A program made the position numbers and the translations under genes. From IMG/VR virus record IMGVR_UViG_3300037141_000319, positions 1 to 42,186 of that record: 42,186 nt of DNA; one strand, 5' to 3'. The notes under the pieces were generated by a model. The model was not told where the DNA came from. It made no database searches and saw nothing but the letters and a program-made list of their open reading frames with translations. The DNA comes from a virus. Positions 6,174-13,565 of this stretch are shown here, in pieces (position 1 is the first letter of the stretch; each line of letters opens with the position of its first letter).

Positions 6174-6301
6174 AACCGGAAATACCCGAAGAAGACGAAA
6201 CCGTCTGTTGCGAATGGTGCGCGTGCTACGAATGCTACCAAGAACGCGAGGCGGCCAAAGACCGTGAATTCGAAGAGCGGTGCGCGTTGGGATATTTGTA
6301 A
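6170..6301 (+). CDS. Cys-rich micro-protein
   Basis: 43 residues with ATGA overlap. CCEWCACYEC (residues 13-22) carries five Cys in ten residues, and one more Cys lies near the C-terminus. Metal binding is probable. It is highly acidic otherwise. No family recognised. Confidence 0.55.
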   Translation: MKPEIPEEDETVCCEWCACYECYQEREAAKDREFEERCALGYL

Positions 6302-6349
6302 ATCCCGCTTGCTTTTACCAAGAAAGAGTCGCACGGTAACTCTCACCCC

Positions 6350-8776
6350 ATGATTCAGATTTTACTTCTACGGCCCGACGGCAAAGGCAGTACCCCCCAC
6401 CGGCATCCCTACGGATTTCCCAACGGGTTGGTGGTCTCGAACTCTAACGCCGTCTTCGCGAACCTGCCAGCGATTCTCGAAAAGCTGCGGAGCGCTAACC
6501 CCGAAAATCTTAAAAACTGCTTTTATACCGTCGCGCACCACAGCGGCCTGGACGCCGACAGGCCTTCCCGGACGAAGCTGACTTTCGAGAAACAGACCGT
6601 TTTACAGTTCGATATCGACCACGCCGACACGGGCCGAGCCTGGGAGTACCTGCCGCTCGCCGCCGGGATACTCGGCGTGACGCCGGCTAATTTAGTATTT
6701 ATCTGCAGCGGCAACGGGTTGCATATTCTGGCGCATCTCGCGACGCCGATCCGGTCCAATAAATTCCTGGAAGAGACCAAGCCGCATTACAACGAACTGG
6801 TTTACCGCCTGAACCAGACTTTTAAAAAGGCTGGCCTGCCGGGAACAGCCGACCCGGCGGTCTGGGATGCGCCGCGAATCTTGCGCCTGCCTGGGACCGT
6901 CAACGAAAAGAACGGCGTTTCGAAAGACTGCGTTTTGCTCCAAGACCCCGGGCAAGTGCCGCTGGAACTCGATATTATCAAGCTCTCGGGCTTGGACAAG
7001 CTCGACGCTCTAAATATCAAGCCCGAAGTCGCCAAGCGCACCTACCCGCGGCCCGACTTCCAAGAAGTGATTCGCGAATGCCGCTTTTTGAAGTCGGTGA
7101 TCGAGCACCCCGAGACCGTTCACGAACCGCATTTCATGACGGCTACCGGCATACTCAGCGCCATGGCGCCGGAAGACCGGGCGCTCTATCACAACCAACT
7201 CGTCACCCCGAAAGAACTCGCCCAAGGCATTTTCAACGCAGCCGGAAGTTCCAAGTCGCTCCAAGGCGTCGAATTCGAAGCCAAGTGGGAGCACGGCATA
7301 CGCTACGGCGCGCCGAAGTGCTCGACTGTCGGCAACGCCATCCCCGGTATCTGCGAAACCTGCCCGCACCAAGGCAAGATCGCGACGCCCTTGGCCCTGA
7401 AATCGCAAGAGCATATCTCAAGTTCCGAAGACGGCTTCTGGGTGATGGGCAAAAACGGCCCCGTGCACCCGCACTACGGGGACCTGGCCAAAGTCTACCA
7501 AGGCGCGTTTCCCTACGTGACGTGCATACCTGATCGCGTATTTATTTATAAAGACGGCTTTTACCTGCCGACTTCACAGCTTGAAATGAAAGGCTGGCTG
7601 GATAAAAAAGTCGGCCACCCCGACAAGCTCCGCGACGCGCACTGCACGGAGTTCGTGAAGAAAGTCATGCGGGATAATATCCTGTCCGAAGACCGCGAGA
7701 AGGCCCTTTTCGAAACCAGCATCAAAGGCAAGCTGAACTGCAAAAACGGCGTGGTAGATATTATTCAAGGCAAGTTAATTCCCCATTCCGATGCCTGGGG
7801 TTTTAAATACTGCCTGCCCTATGACTTCGACCCCGACGCGACGTCGGAACTGTTCATCGACTGGCTGGCCCAAGTGATGGATAACCGCACCGAACTCATG
7901 GATTCCGTGCTGGATATGATGGCTTATTGCCTCTGGCCGACTTACGACGACCACGTTTTCGCCTATTTAGTCGGCGAAGGCCGGAACGGCAAGTCCACCC
8001 TGCTTCGCATCATGCAAGCCGTTTTAGGCCGCGATAACTACGAAGCGATTTCGCTCGCGCAGCTGGGCGGTAACCGCTTCGCGCCGGCGCATCTTGAAGG
8101 CAAGCTTGCCAACATTTCCGAAGAGTCCTCGGGCACGGATTTAAGCCTGGAAGAGACCAACACCATTAAAAATCTCAGCGCCGGCGGCGAATTGCAGGTG
8201 GAGCATAAAGGCGAGCGGGCGTTTATGATGCGAAACAGCGCCAAGCTCATATTCAGCGCTAATAAAACGCCGCGCTTCCACGAACAGGGCCTGGCGCTCA
8301 AGTCGCGGCTGCTCGTGATCCCGTTCGACCACACGTTCGCGTCCCCCGACGAAAATATAGCTTTACAGCTCATCGCCGACGCCCCGAATATCACCCCGAT
8401 GCTGGTACGCCGGCTGCAAGATAATTTACGCGTGAACGGCGGAAAAATAAAAGTATCGCGCGGCGGGGCGGCGGCGGCCACGGCGCAGGAAAAAGTCCTG
8501 CTCGCCGGCAACAGCGCGGTCGAGTGGGGAAAAGAATGCCTGTTAAGCTCTCTTGACATCCCCGAGAGTAATTATATTACGTGCAAAGAAGCGTACGACA
8601 GGTATAAGATCTGGTGCTTGGAAAACAACTATAAACAGATGAACTCCGTGAATTTCGGCAACACGATGGTGCACGGGGTTTTAACCAGCGCGATTAAACA
8701 GTCGAGGCAGATCAAAGTGGGGGGTAAGAATCTGCGCATCTATCCCCATACCCAATGGAAAGAAGAGTCTTTGTGA
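6350..8776 (+). CDS. Primase-helicase (AEP primase plus D5/SF3 helicase)
   Basis: 808 residues. The N-terminal part has the archaeo-eukaryotic primase signatures FDID (D88/D90), SGNGLH (about 120-125) and RILRLPGTVN. A Cys group CSTVG...CETC near residue 335 may bind zinc. A D5_N-like middle section and a superfamily 3 helicase follow: Walker A GEGRNGKST (542-550), the motif around LANISEESSG and motif C LIFSANKTP. The C-terminus ends in a D5-type winged helix (about 720-800). It should prime and unwind DNA at the fork with the family A polymerase at 13566-15317. The start has only a weak ribosome site. Confidence 0.93.
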   Translation: MIQILLLRPDGKGSTPHRHPYGFPNGLVVSNSNAVFANLPAILEKLRSANPENLKNCFYTVAHHSGLDADRPSRTKLTFEKQTVLQFDIDHADTGRAWEYLPLAAGILGVTPANLVFICSGNGLHILAHLATPIRSNKFLEETKPHYNELVYRLNQTFKKAGLPGTADPAVWDAPRILRLPGTVNEKNGVSKDCVLLQDPGQVPLELDIIKLSGLDKLDALNIKPEVAKRTYPRPDFQEVIRECRFLKSVIEHPETVHEPHFMTATGILSAMAPEDRALYHNQLVTPKELAQGIFNAAGSSKSLQGVEFEAKWEHGIRYGAPKCSTVGNAIPGICETCPHQGKIATPLALKSQEHISSSEDGFWVMGKNGPVHPHYGDLAKVYQGAFPYVTCIPDRVFIYKDGFYLPTSQLEMKGWLDKKVGHPDKLRDAHCTEFVKKVMRDNILSEDREKALFETSIKGKLNCKNGVVDIIQGKLIPHSDAWGFKYCLPYDFDPDATSELFIDWLAQVMDNRTELMDSVLDMMAYCLWPTYDDHVFAYLVGEGRNGKSTLLRIMQAVLGRDNYEAISLAQLGGNRFAPAHLEGKLANISEESSGTDLSLEETNTIKNLSAGGELQVEHKGERAFMMRNSAKLIFSANKTPRFHEQGLALKSRLLVIPFDHTFASPDENIALQLIADAPNITPMLVRRLQDNLRVNGGKIKVSRGGAAAATAQEKVLLAGNSAVEWGKECLLSSLDIPESNYITCKEAYDRYKIWCLENNYKQMNSVNFGNTMVHGVLTSAIKQSRQIKVGGKNLRIYPHTQWKEESL

Positions 8777-9435
8777 AATACGCCGTATTTTTAACCGTGA
8801 TCGCGCTCGCCGCGTGCGGAAAGAAGGAAACTTATGCGCCTGAATACACGCCAACGCCGCTGTCGGTTGTATCGCCGAGTCCTTCGGGAGGAGCGAGCGG
8901 CGGCCCGAGCCCTGTACCCTCTCCAGATGGAAATCAACCGCTTCCACGCCCAAGTCCTGCGCGACTCTATACGGGCGACGCCGCTTTCGAGCCCTACGTC
9001 GTCGGATTCATCGCCTGGGGAGCCAGCGCCGAAACCCCGGTGAGGTGGCCGAAGAATTTAAGCATCGCATTCGGACCGCTTTCCCAGTGGTCGCCGACCG
9101 TGATCGGGTTATGCGAATTCATCGGCAACGAAGACAACCCGCGAATTTCGCATAACGTGACGATCAAGAAATTCTGGTGGGACCGCGCCTCGGAGATCTC
9201 CCGGCAAAATCTAATCTCCCACGAACTCGGGCACTGCGTGTTGGGACGCTACCACGACTTGGAACTCGAACCGGACTTGACCCCGGTTTCGATCATGTTC
9301 CCGTCACTGGTGTCCGACGGGGTATTCCAAGAGCATGACCGTAACGATGGATCTTATGAAAGTGAACTGTTCCAAACCGCGCCGGCGTTCCGGGTACCGG
9401 AACTCCCCGTGCGCTTTATTTGCGGAGGAGGCTGA
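8773..9435 (+). CDS. Lipoprotein zinc metalloprotease-like protein
   Basis: 220 residues from GTG 8773, which overlaps the helicase stop (GTGA); ATG 8755 is an alternative start. A signal peptide ends in a perfect LAAC lipobox, followed by GKKE and a Pro/Ser/Gly-rich linker to about residue 60. The folded domain carries HELGHCVLGRYH (about 150-161), an HExxH zinc site with a further His. That His is seven residues after the second His, one more than in the metzincin pattern. SIMFPS (about 173-178) is placed like a Met-turn. Sequence and lipobox predict an outer-membrane or periplasmic protease, unusual inside a phage replication cluster. Substrate unknown. Confidence 0.75.
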   Translation: MKYAVFLTVIALAACGKKETYAPEYTPTPLSVVSPSPSGGASGGPSPVPSPDGNQPLPRPSPARLYTGDAAFEPYVVGFIAWGASAETPVRWPKNLSIAFGPLSQWSPTVIGLCEFIGNEDNPRISHNVTIKKFWWDRASEISRQNLISHELGHCVLGRYHDLELEPDLTPVSIMFPSLVSDGVFQEHDRNDGSYESELFQTAPAFRVPELPVRFICGGG

Positions 9436-9436
9436 T

Positions 9437-9715
9437 ATGCGTAGAACTTGCTTGAAATGCGGCATCGAATTGGGCGGCCGGGAAATTTGCGGCGGCTGCG
9501 GCGCCGGCCAGAAAGCGCCGGCCGAAACGGCGTTCGAGCACGCCGCCCATGAACGGGACGCCGCTAACGAAGCGGAAAAGCAGGCTGACCAGTCCTGGCG
9601 CGAAGAGCACCGGCATGTCGTCGCGCTCGAGGCCGACCTGGCGAAAGTCCAAGAAGCGGCCCAAGGCGTGATCGCCGCGGTTAACGAAGAGGTCCCCCAT
9701 GCCGAAAGCCCGTAA
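9437..9715 (+). CDS. Zinc-ribbon plus coiled-coil protein
   Basis: 92 residues. ATG 9437 follows GGAGGAGG and is preferred to upstream in-frame starts. Cys pairs CLKCG and CGGCG (residues 5-21) form a zinc ribbon. The remainder is a charged helical region (about 30-80). The 17-base overlap with the next gene suggests coupling. Function unknown. Confidence 0.65.
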   Translation: MRRTCLKCGIELGGREICGGCGAGQKAPAETAFEHAAHERDAANEAEKQADQSWREEHRHVVALEADLAKVQEAAQGVIAAVNEEVPHAESP

Positions 9716-9992
9716 GACCATCCCGCCCAAGACGCTCGCCGCGGAGAACGCCGCGATCACGCAGTTTCTTTTCGACGTGGCGCTGCCGGCGCCCGGCGTG
9801 AAGCTGCCGCTTCAGGAAGTCTTCGAAGCCTACGAGAACTGGCGGCAGGACCACGAACTGCCGCCGAGCAAGTTGAATATCGACGGATTCGGCCGTCTGT
9901 TCCCGAAAGCGTATCCCCGGAGAAGCGCCTACTGGGCCGGGGCCGGGCACGCGTTGAAGTGCGTTTTTAACTTAGGTCTTAAGAATGCTTGA
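9699..9992 (+). CDS. Winged-helix-like replication accessory protein
   Basis: 97 residues. The pattern LPLQEVFEAYENWRQDHELPPSKLNIDGFGRLFPKAYPRRSAYWAGAGH (positions about 35-80) has the layout of the C-terminal winged helix found in D5-type primase-helicases. It may be a separate DNA-binding module that works with the primase-helicase at 6350-8776. This match is by eye. Confidence 0.6.
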   Translation: MPKARKTIPPKTLAAENAAITQFLFDVALPAPGVKLPLQEVFEAYENWRQDHELPPSKLNIDGFGRLFPKAYPRRSAYWAGAGHALKCVFNLGLKNA

Positions 9993-10089
9993 ACGCCAGC
10001 GGAAAGATCGCCCCGACGCGTGGCCGGCGTTCGTTTGCTTTATTATTAGCGCGCTCGCGCTTTTAGCCGTGGCGGAGCACTGGATATGA
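9985..10089 (+). CDS. Small membrane protein
   Basis: 34 residues overlapping both neighbours. A basic N-terminus is followed by one transmembrane helix (FVCFIISALALLAVA). Function unknown. Confidence 0.45.
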   Translation: MLERQRKDRPDAWPAFVCFIISALALLAVAEHWI

Positions 10090-10274
10090 TGGACCCGAAA
10101 GATCGAGAGATGGCCGATTACTACGTCAAAGAAATCGAAGGCTGCATCGACGAGCAGGACTTCCAGGCGGAATTCTTCTCGAGCCTGGCCGACCAATGGG
10201 TGAAGAAAAGCCACTTGAGCCCGAAACAGATGGCCTGCCTGCAGCGTATTTACGGGCGGGTCACCGGCAGCTGA
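10086..10274 (+). CDS. Hypothetical protein
   Basis: 62 residues, helical and acidic, linked by ATGA to its upstream and one-base overlap to the helicase downstream. The C-terminal part LSPKQMACLQRIYGRV looks like a small helical DNA- or protein-binding unit. Possibly an accessory to the helicase. Confidence 0.55.
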   Translation: MMDPKDREMADYYVKEIEGCIDEQDFQAEFFSSLADQWVKKSHLSPKQMACLQRIYGRVTGS

Positions 10275-11710
10275 TGCTCACCCTCCGCGCACACCAAAAA
10301 ATCCCGGTCGAACGCGCACGCACGGAACATTCGTTGGCGCTTTTCATGGAGGCCGGGACGGGCAAAACCGCCTGCATCGCGAAGATCCTGGCCGAAGATT
10401 TCAACGCGCATAAGCGCATCCGCAAGACTTTGATTTTCGCGCCCCTGACCGTCTGTAAACAGTGGGCGCCCGAGATCGCTAAGTTCACGAAAATCCCCGA
10501 GCACGCCGTGCGCGCGTTGACAGCGGCGGGCAGGCACCGAGTGGAAGCTCTCGCTAAAATACTGGAGAAAGAAGAAAATGTCATCGTCGTCACGAACTAT
10601 GAAAGCGTCCAAATCAAAGACTTCTACGCGCTCCTGCTCAAGTTCAGCCCGGAAATCGTGGTCCTCGATGAGTCCCACCGAATTAAAGACAGCAGAGCTA
10701 AGCGTAGTAAAGCAATCTATCCTTTATGCCAAGGAGCAGATCGACGATTCCTCCTTACCGGAACGCCAGCGCCAAACAGTCTCTTGGATATCTTCGGACA
10801 ATACAAAGCGCTTGATCCCTGTATCTTTGGTCCTGGCTATTGGAGCTTTAGATCTCGCTATTTCTACGATCGAAACGCTGGAAGACAGTTCTCCTACCCA
10901 GACTGGGTCCCGCACCCGTGGGCGGCCCAAGAAATCGGCGAAAAGCTGAAAAAGACGTTCTACCGGGTCACCCGCAAAGAGTGCCTCGACCTCCCGGAAC
11001 TCCAAATAGTCCCGATCGAAGTGGGCCTTTCTAAGGCCCAGAAGAAACTTTACGAAGAATTCAAGAAGGACTTCGTGGTTGAGCTGAACGCCAAAGTCAT
11101 GAGCACGGAATTCCAAATGGTCGCCGGCATGCGCCTGCAACAGATGCTTTGCGGGTTTGTCCAGCCCGACAGCGCCGACGGCACGCCGACAGCGCCCGTT
11201 TGGTTTGACGACAATCCCCGCCTTGACGCGCTCATGGATATCGTCGACTCTCTGGGAAAAGAACGCGCGCTGATTTGGACCGTATACCGACCGTCCTACG
11301 CGAAAATAGCCGAGGCGCTCGAAGCGCGCGGGATCTCGTACACGTTCTTGACCGGGGAGCAGACCACCGACGCCCAAAAGCAAGAGAACAAGCGTAAATT
11401 TACCGCCGGAGAAGCGCAGATTCTGATTGCAAACCCCGCAGCAGCCGGCGAGGGTATTACGGGGCTCGAAATAGCCCTCAACACGATTTACTATATGCGC
11501 GGGTATTCAGCACTCCACTATGAACAGTCGATGGCCCGTACATATCGCGGAGGCAGTGAAATCCACGACAAGGTCGTACACTACCACCTGATTGCAAAGG
11601 GTACGATCGACGAGGTAATCGCCGATGCCCTGATTCGCAAGATAAACGTCCAAAAGAGGGTTTTGGAGTGGGCAAAAGCCGGGGAAACCAACGTCAACGT
11701 TTCTGGTTAA
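10274..11710 (+). CDS. SNF2-type DEAD-box helicase
   Basis: 478 residues starting at ATG 10274, which overlaps the previous stop by one base. Helicase motifs in order: GTGKT (28-32), motif II LDESH (131-135), motif III LLTGTP (about 160), and the C-terminal half with RALIWTVYRP, FLTGEQT and motif VI-like MARTYRGGSE. This is the SNF2/DISARM-like two-lobe ATPase often found in phage replication clusters and likely acts in DNA remodelling or recombination. The section 10681-10905 is less GC-rich than its surroundings. A homing endonuclease gene overlaps its 3' end. Confidence 0.92.
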   Translation: MLTLRAHQKIPVERARTEHSLALFMEAGTGKTACIAKILAEDFNAHKRIRKTLIFAPLTVCKQWAPEIAKFTKIPEHAVRALTAAGRHRVEALAKILEKEENVIVVTNYESVQIKDFYALLLKFSPEIVVLDESHRIKDSRAKRSKAIYPLCQGADRRFLLTGTPAPNSLLDIFGQYKALDPCIFGPGYWSFRSRYFYDRNAGRQFSYPDWVPHPWAAQEIGEKLKKTFYRVTRKECLDLPELQIVPIEVGLSKAQKKLYEEFKKDFVVELNAKVMSTEFQMVAGMRLQQMLCGFVQPDSADGTPTAPVWFDDNPRLDALMDIVDSLGKERALIWTVYRPSYAKIAEALEARGISYTFLTGEQTTDAQKQENKRKFTAGEAQILIANPAAAGEGITGLEIALNTIYYMRGYSALHYEQSMARTYRGGSEIHDKVVHYHLIAKGTIDEVIADALIRKINVQKRVLEWAKAGETNVNVSG

Positions 11711-12162
11711 AAGTACGCAAATCCAGACACTGCTGGATCTGGTCCGGAAGGCCCACTTCAAAGGGGTACGGCCAGTTCACCCTTTGGCGCGGGGGCAGGT
11801 GGGTGAACCTGCGCGCACACCGCCTGGCCTATGAGTTTTGGCACTCTTGCGTTCTGGGACGACGGATGCTCAGGCATACCTGCGATACGCCCCTTTGCGT
11901 GAACCCGGGGCATCTCTTAATCGGTACCCAAAAAGAGAACATCGCCGACATGATTTCGCGGGGCAGACAGCATCACCAACGTAAGACCCACTGTAAATGG
12001 GGGCACAAGTTCACGAAGCGGAATACCCGCTTGCGGTCAACGTCTACTGGGCCGTCCCGGCGCTGCCTTACTTGTCGCGACATTAGAAATAAAGCGCGCT
12101 CGGGGAATATTTCTCTTGCTTTGGATAAGCGGATGGGTGATAGTCCGGTGCAGGAGAACTAA
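11668..12162 (+). CDS. HNH homing endonuclease
   Basis: 164 residues from GTG 11668, with GAGGG upstream, overlapping the helicase end by 43 bases. The HNH_3-like core is RAHRLAYEFWH...LRHTCDTPLCVNPGHLLIGT, followed by NIADMISRGR and a C-terminal zinc ribbon CKWGHKFT...CLTCR. It is a paralogue of 39887-40330, sharing HxCDTPxC, GTxxxN, RGR and the ribbon. Such free-standing enzymes nick or cut DNA to spread their own gene. The helicase is the natural neighbour target. Confidence 0.9.
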   Translation: MGKSRGNQRQRFWLKVRKSRHCWIWSGRPTSKGYGQFTLWRGGRWVNLRAHRLAYEFWHSCVLGRRMLRHTCDTPLCVNPGHLLIGTQKENIADMISRGRQHHQRKTHCKWGHKFTKRNTRLRSTSTGPSRRCLTCRDIRNKARSGNISLALDKRMGDSPVQEN

Positions 12163-12163
12163 A

Positions 12164-12655
12164 ATGACCGCACAAGAACTGGACGCCCTAAGAAGCAAGA
12201 TGGCCGAAGAACCCGCCGAAACCTCGTCGGAGATTCAGAAGGCCCTGCTCGAAGTCAACGCCCTGGCTGACACGCTGGCCGCCGCCCGCGACGTGAAGAA
12301 AGAGATCGAGGGCAAGCTCTCCAACGCTTGCGCCGAAGTCGAGCGGTTGAATCAGTTGATTATCGACCTGCTCATGGCGAGCAATCTAAAGAGCTACGAC
12401 GCCCCCGCCGGCAAGCTCTCCGTGGTCGGCCGCTTCACCGCGAAGCTGCCCGTCGGACCCGAGAAAGTCGCGCTCTTCGACTATCTCAAGTCGATCGGCC
12501 GCTTCGACGACATGGCGTCGATCCATTCGGCGACGTTCACGTCCTGGGTGCAGGAACAGTACGCTCTCGCCGAAGAGCGCGGGGAAGGCGAACCGACGCT
12601 CCCCGGGGTTTCGGACGTCAAGACCCGCATGGGCATCAGCTTTCGCCGATCATAA
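12164..12655 (+). CDS. Phage replication-associated helical protein
   Basis: 163 residues. ATG 12164 follows GGAG in GTGCAGGAGAACTAAA. The first 80 residues are a long coiled-coil (EIQKALLEVNALADTLAAARD) and the second half has an ordered region LKSYDAPAGKLSVVGRFTAKLPVGPE and a terminal MGISFRRS. It resembles phage proteins usually placed beside single-strand-binding-like genes, as it is here. The precise role is unknown. Confidence 0.65.
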   Translation: MTAQELDALRSKMAEEPAETSSEIQKALLEVNALADTLAAARDVKKEIEGKLSNACAEVERLNQLIIDLLMASNLKSYDAPAGKLSVVGRFTAKLPVGPEKVALFDYLKSIGRFDDMASIHSATFTSWVQEQYALAEERGEGEPTLPGVSDVKTRMGISFRRS

Positions 12656-12687
12656 CGACACGGCGATTTAACCAAGAGGAAAATAAA

Positions 12688-13488
12688 ATGAGCAAACAAG
12701 TAGCAGTGAAACAAGGTAATTTAGAGCAAACGGCGCTGGCTTTAAAATCGGAAGCCGAAGAACGCGGAGCCGCTTTGCGCGAACTCGGCGTCGAAACCGC
12801 CGATCTGGTGATCCCGTCGATCCAAGTCATGCAGGGGACGTCGGCGCTCGTGGGCGACGGCAAAGCCGTGCTCGCCGATATCGTCAACATGCAGACCGAA
12901 GAAGTCCTGGCGAAGTTCGGGACAGGCATTAAAATACTACCCCTGAAGCTTTTCAAAACGCTCCGCACTTACAACGTCCAGGACAGCGGCTTCAAGTTCA
13001 TGGGCGAAGAGCCCCTGACCGCCGCGAACGACAAACTCCAAGGCGAGGGACTGGTCGACGGCGTGCCGGTCAAGCGCTACCATACGTTCAACTTTTTCGT
13101 GCTGCTCAAGACGGACTTGGACAAGGGCGAAGGCTTCCCGTGCCTGTTGCGCTTTCGCTCGACCGGCATGAACGCCGGCCGCGCGCTGGCGACGTATCTC
13201 TATAAGCAGGTTTTTTTCCGGAAGAAGCCCTACGCGAATTTTGTCGAACTGTCGGTTAAGAAAGAAAAGAAAGACACGGCGACCTACGGCGTGCCGGTGA
13301 TCACGGCCGTCAATCCGCTGGCTGCGACGCCGGGGGAACTGGCCGCCGCCGAGAGCTGGCTCGCGATGCTGGCCGCCGGGAATTACAAGCTCGCGGACGC
13401 GGAAGAACCTTCCGAAGAAGTGGGCACGGCCGCTAAGCCCGTGGTCATGGGCGCCGAGATCTTCGGCGTGACGGACGGGGAGTACTGA
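12688..13488 (+). CDS. Phage replication-associated protein (single-strand-binding-like, uncertain)
   Basis: 266 residues starting at ATG 12688 after AGAGGAAAATAAA. IPSIQVMQGTSALVGDGKAVLADIVNMQTEEVL (about 40-75) matches the start of a common phage family that lies beside DNA polymerase genes. Its role is not established to my knowledge. The C-terminus is acidic (EEPSEEVG, DGEY), as in many single-strand-binding proteins, which is the basis for the tentative call. It precedes the polymerase. Confidence 0.6.
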   Translation: MSKQVAVKQGNLEQTALALKSEAEERGAALRELGVETADLVIPSIQVMQGTSALVGDGKAVLADIVNMQTEEVLAKFGTGIKILPLKLFKTLRTYNVQDSGFKFMGEEPLTAANDKLQGEGLVDGVPVKRYHTFNFFVLLKTDLDKGEGFPCLLRFRSTGMNAGRALATYLYKQVFFRKKPYANFVELSVKKEKKDTATYGVPVITAVNPLAATPGELAAAESWLAMLAAGNYKLADAEEPSEEVGTAAKPVVMGAEIFGVTDGEY

Positions 13489-13565
13489 GTGATCCCGGGT
13501 TCCTGACCGCAGTAACATGCAGGCGGGACGCAAGCTGGTAGCACAGGCCCGGACTTTTTATTTTT

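Noticed and set aside
10578-10949. 123-codon plus-strand frame inside the helicase
   Set aside because: It is a frame shadow of the helicase, Ser/Thr-rich, with no ribosome site.
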